DNA from: Nevskia sp.
GTDB lineage: Bacteria > Pseudomonadota > Gammaproteobacteria > Nevskiales > Nevskiaceae
Direction of reading: 5' to 3'
Assembly: GCA_021732745.1 (NCBI GenBank)
Contig: JAKFUK010000001.1
Location: forward strand, 384,931 to 448,930
Length of the DNA stretch: 64,000 nt
The notes under the pieces were generated by a model, which was given only the letters and a program-made list of their open reading frames with translations, made no database searches and was not told the DNA's origin. Made by a program: the position numbers and the translations under genes. Position 1 is the first letter of the stretch. Every line of letters starts with the position of its first letter. Below, piece after piece: positions 9,664 through 19,205 of this stretch.

Positions 9664-10301
9664 ACACTGCCCGTTTTCGGACGCAAGTCCTGCTGCTGAT
9701 AGTGCTCGGCAGCCTCAGCCACGGTACCGCCGCCCAGTCTGCGCCGGTACCGCAGGTGGTGATCGAAGCGGCATCGCCGGAAGCGCTGCCAGCGCCGATA
9801 CCGTCGCCGGATACCGGCATCGCGGCCCCGAGTGTCGTGATTCCCGCCACTCCGGTAGCGGAGGCGGCCGAGACACCAGCCGCTGCGGCGACCCCGGCAC
9901 CGCCGCCGGCATTCACTTCTCCGACGGTCACCATCCAGAACAATCCGACCGTCACCGCGCCGGTCGTGGCAGCGCCGCCTGCGCCTGCGGCGGTCATCGC
10001 ACCGCCGTCCCCGGCCCCGCTTGCTGCGCCTCAGAACACCGTCGCGCAGCCATCCGCGCCGCCGGTGACAACCCCGACGCCGGACGGTATCGGCACCACG
10101 ATATTCGGTGAGCAGGAGACCCCGATCGGTCTGTACATCACTCCATGGAAGGATGACTATGCCGAACGCGGTCTCGACCGCCCGGCCCGTCTTCTCGATG
10201 AAGCGATGGAGCCGATCGACCCGGCCACCTTCCGGCGTCAGATCGAGTACTACGAAACGATCACCGAATTCCGCCGCAAGCAGCGCGGCGAAGCGAAGTA
10301 A
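9660..10301 (+). CDS. Exported Pro/Ala-rich protein of Glt/Agl-like operon
   Basis: No family recognised. The 213-aa product has a signal peptide (TQVLLLIVLGSLSHGTAAQ), then about 120 residues of low-complexity Ala/Pro/Val/Thr sequence, and a short conserved-looking C-terminal module (GTTIFGEQETPIGLYITPWKDDYAERGLDRPARLLDEAMEPI is the region, positions about 10087-10220) that ends in a charged helix. The long Pro-rich tract could span periplasm or peptidoglycan, as in TonB-like proteins. It is fused by ATGA overlap to the TPR lipoprotein gene upstream and separated by 48 bp from the TolQ-like gene downstream. Confidence 0.75.
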   Translation: MNTARFRTQVLLLIVLGSLSHGTAAQSAPVPQVVIEAASPEALPAPIPSPDTGIAAPSVVIPATPVAEAAETPAAAATPAPPPAFTSPTVTIQNNPTVTAPVVAAPPAPAAVIAPPSPAPLAAPQNTVAQPSAPPVTTPTPDGIGTTIFGEQETPIGLYITPWKDDYAERGLDRPARLLDEAMEPIDPATFRRQIEYYETITEFRRKQRGEAK

Positions 10302-10349
10302 GCCGTACCGCCCCCTTTCAGTCTCACAACCGCACATCGAGGAAACATC

Positions 10350-10982
10350 ATGGAGTTCTTTTCCACCGTCATCCGCTTCTTCCAGGCCGGCGGTGAATTC
10401 ATGTACCCGATCCTCATCGTCGGCGTGCTCGGCCTGGCGATCACCATCGAGCGCGTGATGTACCTGCGCCGCGCGCAGTCGGAAAATCGCGATGTCTGGT
10501 CGAAGCTGATGCCGCTGGTCAACGAAGGCCGTCACGACGAAGCCGAAAAGGTCGCGTCTCTCTCCTCGACCGCCATCGGCCGCGTGCTCGGCTACGGCAT
10601 CGCCCGTTCCAAGGGCGCCTCCGGCCGCGACGAAGTCGAACTGGCGATGGAAGAAAGCCTGATGGAAGTGACGCCGCAGCTGGAGCGCCGCACCCACTAC
10701 CTCGCCACGTTCGCCAATGTCGCCACCCTGCTCGGCCTGCTCGGCACCGTCATCGGCCTGATCCAGGGCTTCACGGCGGTGTCTGGCGTCAACCCGGCGC
10801 AGAAGCAGGATCAGCTTTCGCAGGCCGTTGCCGTGGCCATGAACTGCACGGCCTTTGGTCTCATGACGGCGATTCCGCTGCTGCTGATCCATGCCTGGCT
10901 GGTCACCAAGACTGACGAACTGGTCGACAGTCTGGAAATCGCGTCGGTCAAGTTCCTGAACAGCCTCGGCTTCAAGAAGTAA
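10350..10982 (+). CDS. MotA/TolQ/ExbB-family proton channel protein (AglR-like)
   Basis: Channel subunit of a proton-driven motor in the inner membrane. The 210-aa protein has the family's three transmembrane segments: YPILIVGVLGLAITIERVMYL, the signature segment FANVATLLGLLGTVIGLIQGF, and AVAVAMNCTAFGLMTAIPLLL with the conserved polar residues lining the pore. The large cytoplasmic loop between TM1 and TM2 is present. It is followed by two ExbD-type partners, the same one-plus-two stoichiometry of genes as aglR-aglQ-aglS in Myxococcus. A GAGGAAAC ribosome-binding site lies just before the ATG. Confidence 0.93.
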   Translation: MEFFSTVIRFFQAGGEFMYPILIVGVLGLAITIERVMYLRRAQSENRDVWSKLMPLVNEGRHDEAEKVASLSSTAIGRVLGYGIARSKGASGRDEVELAMEESLMEVTPQLERRTHYLATFANVATLLGLLGTVIGLIQGFTAVSGVNPAQKQDQLSQAVAVAMNCTAFGLMTAIPLLLIHAWLVTKTDELVDSLEIASVKFLNSLGFKK

Positions 10983-11013
10983 TGGCCGGCGGCACCACCG
11001 GGACACACAACCG

Positions 11014-11526
11014 ATGATGCAGGGCATTTCCCGCGAAACCCGGCGCGCATTGCGTCGGGTCCGGCGCAAGCGCAGCACCGAACTCAATCTGGTGTCGATG
11101 ATCGACATCCTGACCGTGCTGATGTTCTTCCTGCTGGTAAATTCGATCGGCGTGTCGATCCTCGGCATCAATCTGCCGAACGAGGACACCACGGCTGCCG
11201 AGCCGCCGCCCCACAATCTGGCCGTGCTGATCCGCTCCACCGATCTGGCACTGACCGACAACGGCTTCATCATCAAGTCGATCCCACTGTTCGGCGGTGG
11301 TTTTGATTACAAGGCGCTGGCTGCCCTGATGAAGGAAACCAAGCAGCGGCTGCCGACGGAATCGAAGATCACCCTGCTGTCGGAACCCGGCGTGTCCTAC
11401 GAAGTGCTGGTGTCGGTGATGGACGCGGTCCGCGTCGATCTGACCGCCACCGGCCCGAATACCGTCGAACTGTTCCCGCTGATTTCGCTCGGTGACGCCC
11501 CGGCTGCGGCAGGAGCCACGCCATGA
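11014..11526 (+). CDS. ExbD/TolR-family protein, first copy
   Basis: Stator partner of the TolQ-like channel. The 170-aa product has a basic cytoplasmic N-terminus (RRALRRVRRKRS), one transmembrane helix carrying the proton-accepting aspartate in SMIDILTVLMFFLLV, and a periplasmic domain of about 110 residues. It begins 31 bp after the channel gene and overlaps the second ExbD gene by ATGA. The periplasmic half (EPGVSYEVLVSVMDAVR) keeps the ExbD fold pattern. The pair of non-identical ExbD genes suggests a heteromeric stator. Confidence 0.92.
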   Translation: MMQGISRETRRALRRVRRKRSTELNLVSMIDILTVLMFFLLVNSIGVSILGINLPNEDTTAAEPPPHNLAVLIRSTDLALTDNGFIIKSIPLFGGGFDYKALAALMKETKQRLPTESKITLLSEPGVSYEVLVSVMDAVRVDLTATGPNTVELFPLISLGDAPAAAGATP

Positions 11527-12050
11527 GCCTGCGCAACAAGGCGATCCGCAAGCGCATCCTGCGTCGCGCCGGGCGTGACGATCCCGGTTCCATCGGCCTG
11601 AATCTGGTGCCGATGATCGACATCTTCACGTCGCTGCTGATCTTCCTGATGCTGACCTCGACGACCGTGCAGACGCTGCGCACGCCGAAGGCCCTGACCC
11701 TGCCGCTGTCGGCTTCGGCACAGCCGCCGAACGACACGCCGGTGCTGACCGTGTCGACCGAAGGCATCAGCCTGCAAGGTGAGCCGGTCATGAGCATGGA
11801 CGACGCACTGACCACCTCGGGCAATGTGCTGGTCGCGCTGAAAACCCGGCTGCTGCTGGCGCCGCTGGTGACCGTGCAGGGCACTGAAACCGGCAATCTG
11901 ACGCGCGGTGAAATCAATATCGTCGCCGACCGGGCCGTTCCCTACGTCCTGCTCAAGAAGATCATGGCGACCTGCGGCGAAGCGAAGTTCGCGCGCATCT
12001 CGCTGTCGGTGAATCGCCGCTCGATCAATGCCGTCGGAGCCGCCCGATGA
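11523..12050 (+). CDS. ExbD/TolR-family protein, second copy
   Basis: Second stator subunit, 175 aa. The N-terminus is basic (RNKAIRKRILRRAGR), the transmembrane helix holds the essential aspartate (PMIDIFTSLLIFLMLTS), and the periplasmic domain ends in ADRAVPYVLLKKIMATCGEA, the segment that in ExbD/TolR proteins forms the dimeric core. Sequence differs clearly from the first copy, so this is an old duplication rather than a recent one. ATGA overlaps link it to both neighbours. Confidence 0.92.
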   Translation: MSLRNKAIRKRILRRAGRDDPGSIGLNLVPMIDIFTSLLIFLMLTSTTVQTLRTPKALTLPLSASAQPPNDTPVLTVSTEGISLQGEPVMSMDDALTTSGNVLVALKTRLLLAPLVTVQGTETGNLTRGEINIVADRAVPYVLLKKIMATCGEAKFARISLSVNRRSINAVGAAR

Positions 12051-13003
12051 ACGCGTCGACGATGTCGCGCAGCATCCGCTGGGAATCCTGGCAGCTCAGC
12101 GAGGAAGCCGACCGCCGCTTCCGCAAGATCGCCACCATCGCCTGCGTTCCGGCGCTGGCCCTGATCCTGGCCTCGCGTTTCTGGCAGGAACCGCCGACCG
12201 CCGATCTGGCCGAGTTCGACAGTTCGCAATACGTCGAACTGCTGCCGGAAGTGGCTGCGCCGGAGCCAGAAGCCGCCGCCGAGGAAGTGGCCGAAGCGCC
12301 GAAAGAGGAGCCGAAGCCGGTCAAGCCGATCGAAAAGCCGAAGGTCCAGCCGGTCGAAAAGCCGCCGACGCCGACCAAGCCGGTGCCGTCCGCCCGCGAT
12401 GTCGCCGCCAAGATCGGCATTCTGGCGCTGGCCAACGAATTGAACGATCTGCGCGATCAGAACATCGCGCCGTCCGATCAGCCGCTCAACACCGCCGCGA
12501 TCACCTCCAAGGGCGGCATTGGTGCTGCCACTTCGGCGGCCGCAATCGCAGCGTCGGCATCCACCGGCAGCGGCGGCATCGGACCATCCAGCGGCGATGT
12601 CACGTCGACGCAGACCGGCGCCGGCGTTGGCAGCCGCTCCACCGGCAAGGTCCGGAGTTCGCTCGGTACTGGCACGGTCGCCCCGAAGGGCGGCGTTCCC
12701 GGTCCGGATGGCGGCCGTACGCCGAGCGACGTGCAGGCGGTGTTCAACAAGAATCAGGGCCCGTTCTACGCGATCTTCAATCGCGCGGCGCGCGAGAACG
12801 CCAACATCGGTCGCGGCAAGATCGTGGTGCGCCTGACCATCGCGCCCAACGGTGCGGTCACTTCCTGCACCCTGATTTCGAGCAGCTATGGCGATGACGC
12901 CTTCGAGCGCAAGGTGGTCGAGCGAGTCAAGTTGATCAACTTCGGCCCCAAGAACGCCCCGGCATTCACCATGGATTATCCGATCCAGTTCATCCCGCAG
13001 TAA
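12047..13003 (+). CDS. TonB-like protein with AgmX/PglI-type C-terminal domain
   Basis: Energy-transducing periplasm-spanning protein. The 318-aa product has one N-terminal membrane anchor (IATIACVPALALILASRFW, about 27-45), a Glu/Lys/Pro-rich stretch (about 75-115), a Gly/Ser/Ala-rich flexible region (about 150-230), and a C-terminal domain from GPFYAIFNRAAREN to the end with GKIVVRLTIAPNGAVTSCTL, the pattern shared by TonB C-terminal and AgmX/PglI domains. It closes the operon and probably couples the TolQR-type motor to the TPR lipoproteins. In Myxococcus the analogous partner is GltG/GltJ-like. Substrate or cell behaviour served is unknown. Confidence 0.88.
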   Translation: MNASTMSRSIRWESWQLSEEADRRFRKIATIACVPALALILASRFWQEPPTADLAEFDSSQYVELLPEVAAPEPEAAAEEVAEAPKEEPKPVKPIEKPKVQPVEKPPTPTKPVPSARDVAAKIGILALANELNDLRDQNIAPSDQPLNTAAITSKGGIGAATSAAAIAASASTGSGGIGPSSGDVTSTQTGAGVGSRSTGKVRSSLGTGTVAPKGGVPGPDGGRTPSDVQAVFNKNQGPFYAIFNRAARENANIGRGKIVVRLTIAPNGAVTSCTLISSSYGDDAFERKVVERVKLINFGPKNAPAFTMDYPIQFIPQ

Positions 13004-13045
13004 TTTTTCCGCTGCACCAACCCCAATAACGAAAGTCAAAAAGCC

Positions 13046-13837
13046 ATGGGATTTCTTCAGGGTAAAAAGGCGCTGATCACAGGTGTCGCCAGCGAACGCT
13101 CGATCGCCACCGGCATTGCCGAAGCGATGAAACGCGAAGGCGCGGAACTGGCCTTCACCTATCAGGGCGACAAGCTCAAGAGCCGGGTCGAGGAATTCGC
13201 CCACGAGCAGGGCTCGAATCTGGTCATGCCGCTCGACGTGAGCCGCGATGCCGAAATCGAAGCAGTGTTCGGCAACTTGAAGGACGCTTGGGGCGGCATC
13301 GACATCGTCATCCACTCGATCGGCTTCGCGCCGCGCGAGTTGCTGATGGGTGGCTATCTGGATTCGGTGACCCGGGAAGGCTATGCCCTCGCCCACGACA
13401 TCAGCGCCTACTCCTTCGCTGCCCTCGGCAAGGCGGCACGTCCGCTGATGCAGGGTCGCAAGGCCAGCCTGGTGACGCTGACTTATCTCGGTGCCGAGCG
13501 CGCAGTGCCGATGTACAACGTCATGGGGCCAGCCAAGGCCAGCCTGGAAGCGAATGTCCGCTACATGGCAGCCGAACTGGGGCCGGAAGGCATCCGCGTC
13601 AACGGAATCTCGGCAGGTCCGATCAAGACCCTGGCTGCGGCCGGCATCAAGGGCTTCCGCAGCATGCTGGCCAATGCCGAGAAGGTGTCGGCATTGAAGC
13701 GCAATGTGTCGATCGACGAGGTCGGCAACACCGCCGCCTTCCTGTCGTCCGATCTGGCATCCGGCATCACCGGGCAGATCGTGTATGTCGACGCCGGCTT
13801 CAACATCATCGGTTTTGCGATCGACGGCCCGGCCTGA
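13046..13837 (+). CDS. fabI: Enoyl-[acyl-carrier-protein] reductase (NADH)
   Basis: Last reductive step of each fatty-acid elongation cycle. The 263-aa sequence has the FabI start [20 protein letters not shown] with the atypical SDR dinucleotide site, the segment [16 protein letters not shown], and the catalytic Tyr/Lys pair in [19 protein letters not shown] (Tyr-x6-Lys spacing of FabI). [16 protein letters not shown] is the substrate-loop region. It lies 42 bp after the TonB-like gene on the same strand; it may be read from its own promoter, since the function is unrelated. A strong terminator follows at 13926. Confidence 0.97.
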   Translation: MGFLQGKKALITGVASERSIATGIAEAMKREGAELAFTYQGDKLKSRVEEFAHEQGSNLVMPLDVSRDAEIEAVFGNLKDAWGGIDIVIHSIGFAPRELLMGGYLDSVTREGYALAHDISAYSFAALGKAARPLMQGRKASLVTLTYLGAERAVPMYNVMGPAKASLEANVRYMAAELGPEGIRVNGISAGPIKTLAAAGIKGFRSMLANAEKVSALKRNVSIDEVGNTAAFLSSDLASGITGQIVYVDAGFNIIGFAIDGPA

Positions 13838-13924
13838 TCGCGGTTGGCCACGGCAATCGTGGCTGCAAGCATCGCCACTGGCGCGCACGCCGCCGCCTGC
13901 TGAAAATCGGATCCGCTACCCATG

Positions 13925-13968
13925 AAAAAGCCCGGAACGGCATCACCGTTCCGGGCTTTCTTGTTGGG
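13925..13968. terminator. Bidirectional Rho-independent terminator
   Basis: A 14-bp perfect stem (AAAGCCCGGAACGG, 13927-13940, with its complement at 13946-13959) has a five-base loop and A/T runs on both sides. It lies between fabI and the convergent subtilase gene and can serve both. Confidence 0.9.
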
Positions 13969-14016
13969 GATGCCGCTGCCTGAAGCAGCGGCATCCGAAC
14001 CTCTACGACGACTGCC

Positions 14017-15750
14017 TTACTGCGGGCGACCGCAGAAAGTAAACGTGCCGGTACCGGAGTAGGAGTAGACCCTCCAGCGATAACGGTACGACGCGCTGCC
14101 GGTGGCGTTGATGGTCTCGTTCGACGAGGCCGACTCTGCCGACACGATATTCGACCAGGCCGTGCCGTTCAGCGTGCGGCGCTGCAGGAACAGGTCGAAG
14201 TCGGTGCCGGTCGGACCCGTGAGGATGCCGCCCAGTGCCGTGCCGGTGGCGACCGTGAAGCCGGTCGTGTTCGGCGCGTAGACCGAGCCGTTCACCGTCG
14301 CCACCGTGCCGGTGTACGAGGTGTAACCGGTCGGGCAGCTCGGCGGCGGCGGCGGTGGCGGCGTGGTGCCGGTCAGCGCAGCAGTCGCATTGATCACCCC
14401 CGCGCCGCAGCCGCCGGAGCAGGTCACCGGGAAGGCCCGGGCCGTGCTCTGGATGCGTGCCAGCACCTGGTCCGGCGTCATCGACGGCGTCTGGGCGTAG
14501 AGCAGCGCGGCAACACCGGCAACCACCGGCGAGGCCATGCTGGTGCCCTGATAGAACGCGTAGCTGTCCGCACCCGGAACCGTGGTGCCGCTGTTCAGGG
14601 TCGACAGGATGCCGTTGGCGGTGCCGGTCGACTGATCGCCGCCCGGAGCTGCAATTTCAACGCTGGCACCGAAGTTCGAGTAGCCCGCGCGCGCGCCGGT
14701 ACGACCCAGCGAGGCGACCGTGATGACGCCCGAGCAGCTGGCCGGATCGAAGTTCGCCGCGTTGGCATTCGAGTTGCCGGCCGCGACGACGACCGTCGTG
14801 TTGCGGCTGCGTGCGCTGTTGATCGCGGCCTGCGAGGTGGCACTGCAGGTGCCGCCGCCGCCGAGGCTCAGGTTCAGCACGCGCGCCGGGTTCGGGTTCG
14901 CCGGAACGCCGGCAACCGTGCCGCCAGACGCCCAGATCATCGCGTCGCCGATATCGGAGAGCGAGCCGCCGCAGCGGCCGAGGGCGCGAACCGACACCAC
15001 GCGTGCGTTGTAGGCGACACCGGCAACGCCGAGCGCGTTGTTGCCGCGCGCAGCCGCAATACCGGTGACATGGGTGCCGTGCCAGCTCGAGTTCGAGGCG
15101 GGCGAACCGGCACCGCACTGCCCGGCCGAGTTGTAGTCACCCGGATCGCTGGCGTCGGAATCGCGGCCGTTGCCGTCGTTGTTGGTGGTCGAGGTGATGA
15201 AGTCGTAGCCGCCGACGATGGCACCCGAGAAATCGGCATGCGGGCGATGGCCGGTGTCGATGATCGCGATCGTGGCACCGGTGCCGGTATTGACGTCCCA
15301 GGCGGTGGGCGAGCGAATGCCGGCCGCCGTTTCAAAGTGGTGCCACTGCTCGTTGTAGCGGGTGTCGTTCGGCGTCAGGAACGGCTTGACGATGATGTCT
15401 TCCTCGGCGTACTCGACGCGCGGATCGGCCTTGAACTCGGCCAGCACATCGGCCAGATCGCGGGCATCGAGATCGCGGTCGATGCGGATCACTTCAGCGC
15501 CGGTGCCCATGGTGCGCATGCGCTGCAGCAGCATGCCGCGACGCTGGCCGACAGCCCGCAGGCGATCGCCGATGGCCGCCTCGGCCTTCTTCGACAGCAG
15601 TGCGTTTTCCTTGTACTTGACGATGATCTGCTGCGGGAAACCGTCCTTCGCCACGGCTACGGCGCTGAACATCGACAGACCTGCGGCAATGGCAACCCCG
15701 ACCACGCCTTTTGCCAAAGCCCCGTGCGGGGCTCTTGAGTTGCGTTTCAT
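14017..15750 (-). CDS. Secreted subtilisin-like serine protease (S8) with PPC domain
   Basis: Extracellular endopeptidase. The start at 15750 has GGGAG five bases upstream and is followed by a signal peptide (LAKGVVGVAIAAGLSMFSAVAVA), giving 577 aa. A propeptide with the I9-like pattern precedes the catalytic domain. Triad: Asp in ATIAIIDTGHRPHADF (about 164), His in SSWHGTHVTGIAAARG (about 226), Ser in YQGTSMASPVVAGVAALL (about 405); the oxyanion Asn is in VVAAGNSNANAANF. A TPPPPPPP linker leads to a C-terminal domain of about 90 residues (DFDLFLQR ... YRYRWRVYSYSGTGTF) that fits the bacterial pre-peptidase C-terminal fold, commonly removed on maturation. Four or more Cys suggest disulphides, as in secreted Xanthomonas-type proteases. 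Confidence 0.94.
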   Translation of the reverse strand: MKRNSRAPHGALAKGVVGVAIAAGLSMFSAVAVAKDGFPQQIIVKYKENALLSKKAEAAIGDRLRAVGQRRGMLLQRMRTMGTGAEVIRIDRDLDARDLADVLAEFKADPRVEYAEEDIIVKPFLTPNDTRYNEQWHHFETAAGIRSPTAWDVNTGTGATIAIIDTGHRPHADFSGAIVGGYDFITSTTNNDGNGRDSDASDPGDYNSAGQCGAGSPASNSSWHGTHVTGIAAARGNNALGVAGVAYNARVVSVRALGRCGGSLSDIGDAMIWASGGTVAGVPANPNPARVLNLSLGGGGTCSATSQAAINSARSRNTTVVVAAGNSNANAANFDPASCSGVITVASLGRTGARAGYSNFGASVEIAAPGGDQSTGTANGILSTLNSGTTVPGADSYAFYQGTSMASPVVAGVAALLYAQTPSMTPDQVLARIQSTARAFPVTCSGGCGAGVINATAALTGTTPPPPPPPSCPTGYTSYTGTVATVNGSVYAPNTTGFTVATGTALGGILTGPTGTDFDLFLQRRTLNGTAWSNIVSAESASSNETINATGSASYRYRWRVYSYSGTGTFTFCGRPQ

Positions 15751-15971
15751 GGTGACTCCCAGATGACAATTCGTTAGTGAGTGCCGGGTAATTGACGAGC
15801 GCTCGAAAAAGCGCGTTCTACGACCGGCGTTCAACTGCTTACCGATCGAGAATACTCGTGTCATACGCACGCAACATTGACGCCGCTCAAGCGGCAGAAT
15901 TGATGCCGGTCAAGTGGTCAATTTGTCAGGAGGAACGGTTTTGCCGCTCGGCGGCGTTGCCGCGAGCTGAT

Positions 15972-17222
15972 TCAGTCCGGCTGCTTGAGGATGCCGGATT
16001 CGCCTTCGAGGCGACCGATGACGACGGCACCGCAGCCGTCGCCGTAGACATTGACCGCCGTACGGCACATGTCGAGCACTCGATCGACCGCCAGCAGCAC
16101 GCCCAGACCTTCGAGCGGCAAGCCAACGGCACCGAGAATCACCGCGATTGCCACCAGACTTGCCGAGGGAATGCCGGTCACACCCATCGAAGTGACGACC
16201 GCCATGGCTACGATCACGAACTGGGTGGCGAAATCCAGGTGCAGGCCATAAGCCTGCGCGAGGAACATCGCGGCAGCGCATTCATAGAGCGCGGTGCCGT
16301 CGAGATTGATGGCGGCACCGAGCGGCAATGTGAAGCCGGTCACCCGTTCCGATACGCCGGCACGGTTGCGCAGGCAGTCGAGCGTCACCGGCAAGGTGCC
16401 GGCCGAGCTGGAGGTGGAAAAGCCGGTCAGCAGCGCCGGGGTCATCGCCTGCAACATGCGCAGCGGCGACACCCGGCCGACGACGGCCAGCAGCACCGAC
16501 ATGGTCACCAGCATGTGGAACAGCAGACCGCCGAGGGTGGCAAAGAAGAACATCGCCAGCGGCCGGATGGCTTCAACCCCGGTCGACGAGAACGCTTTGG
16601 CCACCAGCGCGAACACGCCGATTGGTGCGAAGCGCATCACGAGTGCTGTGATGTGCATCATCGTTTCGCGGACGCCGGACCAGAAATCGCGCTGCACCTG
16701 CCCGGCGCTACCGGGAATGCGCGCTGCGAAGATGCCGAACAGCATGCTGAAGAACACCAGTCCGAGCAGATCGCTTTCGGCCGCAGCCTTGATCGGGTTG
16801 GCGGTCACCAGCCGGTAGAACACGTCGGCGATGTCGGACAGCTTGGCACCGCTGACGTTTTCGCTCACCTTCTCGCCGCCCGCCGCCAGCCCGAGCAGTT
16901 CCCGCGCCGGCTCGCCGTCGACAATGCCCGGCTGCACCAGATTGACCATGGTCAGGCCGACCAGCACCGCGAGCACGGTGGTGGCGGTGTAGAACAGCAT
17001 CGTCCGGATGCCGATGCGGGACAGGGCACCGGCATCGCCGAACGTCGACATGGCATTGATGATCGACGACACGATCAGCGGCACCACCACCATCTTCAGC
17101 GCGTTCAGGAACAGGCCGCCGACGAAGCCGCAAACCGCGATGACATCGCTGTCAGCCGGGGCCAGCGCGCCGACAACGACCGCAAGGCTCAACGCGATGG
17201 CAATCTGCCAATGGGATTTCAT
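15972..17222 (-). CDS. Dicarboxylate/amino acid:cation symporter (DAACS family)
   Basis: Inner-membrane secondary transporter taking up C4-dicarboxylates or acidic amino acids with Na+ or H+. The 416-aa protein shows the family's eight-helix plus two-hairpin plan: [18 protein letters not shown], the serine-rich hairpin [40 protein letters not shown] and [15 protein letters not shown]. The NLDGTA motif is typical of GltP/DctA. Exact substrate cannot be read from sequence. It ends 222 bp from the subtilase start and begins 39 bp from the ppiD stop. Confidence 0.93.
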   Translation of the reverse strand: MKSHWQIAIALSLAVVVGALAPADSDVIAVCGFVGGLFLNALKMVVVPLIVSSIINAMSTFGDAGALSRIGIRTMLFYTATTVLAVLVGLTMVNLVQPGIVDGEPARELLGLAAGGEKVSENVSGAKLSDIADVFYRLVTANPIKAAAESDLLGLVFFSMLFGIFAARIPGSAGQVQRDFWSGVRETMMHITALVMRFAPIGVFALVAKAFSSTGVEAIRPLAMFFFATLGGLLFHMLVTMSVLLAVVGRVSPLRMLQAMTPALLTGFSTSSSAGTLPVTLDCLRNRAGVSERVTGFTLPLGAAINLDGTALYECAAAMFLAQAYGLHLDFATQFVIVAMAVVTSMGVTGIPSASLVAIAVILGAVGLPLEGLGVLLAVDRVLDMCRTAVNVYGDGCGAVVIGRLEGESGILKQPD

Positions 17223-17261
17223 CGCGCTTGGGGCTAGATCAGGTCGGTTCGGGTCAGCGGG

Positions 17262-19187
17262 CTACGGAGCCAGCGGCTCTTCGGCCGGCAAGGCCTTGAT
17301 CGAGACCTCGATTGATTTCTTGAGCGCTTCGCGATAGGCGTTGAATTCGGCACCGGCGCGGGCGTCGCGGATGGTCGAAACCTCCGTAACGCGCTCGTTG
17401 CCGTCCTTCGGTGCGCCGTCACGAACCGAGGTCAGGGCGATCACGGCGACCGAGCCATCTTCGATCGTCGCGTTGCCAACGCTGGCCGCAGCGCCGACCG
17501 GACGCGGCAACTTGAACGCCGCCTTGAGCAGGGCCAGACCGACGCCGCTCTTGTCGCGCGTGCTGCCCGCCTGCTTCTGGACCGCGAGGCCCATCGCGGC
17601 AGCGACTTCGTCGATGGTCTTGCCCGCCTTGATGGCTTCCAGCGCCGTTTTGGCATCGGCGTCAGCCATCGCCCGCGCCTGCTCGTTGCGCAGTTCCTCG
17701 CGCAGCATGGCTTCGACTTCGGCCAGCTCGCGCTGACGCGGCGCTTCGTATTCGGCCTTGCGGACCACGACGAGGCGATCGGCATCGACGGCGATCGGCT
17801 TGGAGTTGACGCCGTCGGTGAGTACCGCCTGCGAGAACGCCGCTTCGATCACTGCTGGGGTTGCCGTGATGCCGGCACCGCCAGCGCGCGTGAACCAATC
17901 CGTGGTTTCAACCGTCAGGCCCAGTTCCTTGGCAACCGGATCGAGCGAGGATTCGTTCTCGAAGGCGAGCTGTTCGAGCTGCTGGGTCTTTTCCTGGACC
18001 TTGGCCTGCAAGTCCTTGTTGACATAGAGATCGGTCAGCGCCTTCTGCACCTCCGGCTCTTCAAACGCCTGGGTGCGGCTGGGGACCAGTTCGGTCAGCT
18101 TGATCAAATGCCAGCCGAATTCGGCTTCGACTGGATCGCTGACCTGGCCCGCAGCAGGCATCGCGAACAAGGCCGCTTCGAACTTCGGCGACAGCAGACC
18201 GTCGCCGCGGGTGTACACGCCGAGTTCGCCGCCCTTGTCCTTGCTGCCGGTGTCATCCGAGCCGGTCTTGGCCAGTTCGGCAAAGTCGGCACCGGCTTTA
18301 AGCTGCGCAGACAGCTCGTCGATCTTCTTTTTCGCGGCGTCCTTGTCGGCACCGAAATTGACCAGGATGTGGCTGGCGCGGCGGGTTTCTGCGGACGCGA
18401 AGCGCGTTTTTTCTGCTTCGTACAAGGTCTTCAGGATGTCGGCGCTGGGCGCTTCGCTCTTGGCGAGCTTGCTCTGGGCCAATTCGACATAGGCCAGCTT
18501 CATGCGCTCCGGCGCTTGCAGGCCGGCTTTCTTTTCCTCGTAGCGCGCTGCGATCTGTTCCGGCGTGACATTGACGGCCGCCAGGTACTTGGCCGGCTCG
18601 AACTGGAGATAGCCGAAATCGCGCTCCTGCTTGATGAGCTTGGCGGCGAGCGTGGCTTCGTCCACCGTCACCACGGTACTGCCGAGCACTACATCACGCA
18701 GTTGTTCGACCACCAGGGTATCGCGCTGCTGCGCCTCGAAGCTGTCCGGGGTGTAGCCGTTCTGGGCCAGCAACTGCTTGTAGCGCTCGGTGGAGAACTT
18801 GCCATTTTCCTGGAACGCCGGTGTGACGGTCAGATAGTCGCGGAGGGCGCCATCACCGGCACGAAAGCCGCTGGCCTTGGCCTGGGCGCGTAACAAGGCG
18901 TCCTGAACCATGTCTTCCAGCACGCTTTCGCGCATGCGCTGCGGGTTGATCTGGTCCGCGCGAAAGTTTTCGCCAAGCAGTTGCTGCAACTGGCGATAAC
19001 GCTGGTCGTAGGCGCGACGCAACTGATCCTGGGTGATTTCGGTGTCGCCAACTTCGGCGATCGCCGGGTTGGCATCATTCTGGAAGTAACCCTGGATGCC
19101 GCTGAACGCAAAAGGAACACCGATGATGGCCAGCAACACGCCAACGATGAGTGGGCCGTTCAGGCTGTCGCGGATTTGCTGCATCAT
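17262..19187 (-). CDS. ppiD: Periplasmic chaperone / peptidyl-prolyl isomerase D
   Basis: Membrane-anchored periplasmic folding factor acting near the Sec translocon. The start at 19187 (MMQQIRDSLNGP) gives 641 aa with a single N-terminal anchor (LIVGVLLAIIGVPFAFSGI), then a SurA-like N-domain (AEVGDTEITQDQLRRAYDQR), and one parvulin domain, RRASHILVNF ... GGELGVYTRGDGLLSPKFEAALFAM ... FGWHLIKLTE (about residues 255-360). The C-terminal third is a second, non-catalytic chaperone region. Its place after hupB and lon (with two tRNAs between) is the standard gammaproteobacterial order. Confidence 0.95.
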   Translation of the reverse strand: MMQQIRDSLNGPLIVGVLLAIIGVPFAFSGIQGYFQNDANPAIAEVGDTEITQDQLRRAYDQRYRQLQQLLGENFRADQINPQRMRESVLEDMVQDALLRAQAKASGFRAGDGALRDYLTVTPAFQENGKFSTERYKQLLAQNGYTPDSFEAQQRDTLVVEQLRDVVLGSTVVTVDEATLAAKLIKQERDFGYLQFEPAKYLAAVNVTPEQIAARYEEKKAGLQAPERMKLAYVELAQSKLAKSEAPSADILKTLYEAEKTRFASAETRRASHILVNFGADKDAAKKKIDELSAQLKAGADFAELAKTGSDDTGSKDKGGELGVYTRGDGLLSPKFEAALFAMPAAGQVSDPVEAEFGWHLIKLTELVPSRTQAFEEPEVQKALTDLYVNKDLQAKVQEKTQQLEQLAFENESSLDPVAKELGLTVETTDWFTRAGGAGITATPAVIEAAFSQAVLTDGVNSKPIAVDADRLVVVRKAEYEAPRQRELAEVEAMLREELRNEQARAMADADAKTALEAIKAGKTIDEVAAAMGLAVQKQAGSTRDKSGVGLALLKAAFKLPRPVGAAASVGNATIEDGSVAVIALTSVRDGAPKDGNERVTEVSTIRDARAGAEFNAYREALKKSIEVSIKALPAEEPLAP

Positions 19188-19205
19188 GGGTTTCGATCTC
19201 GCAAC

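Noticed and set aside
15792..17237. 481-aa plus-strand frame opposite the symporter gene
   Set aside because: It is the His/Arg/Gln-rich antisense shadow of a clear membrane transporter; such frames are common in high-GC DNA.
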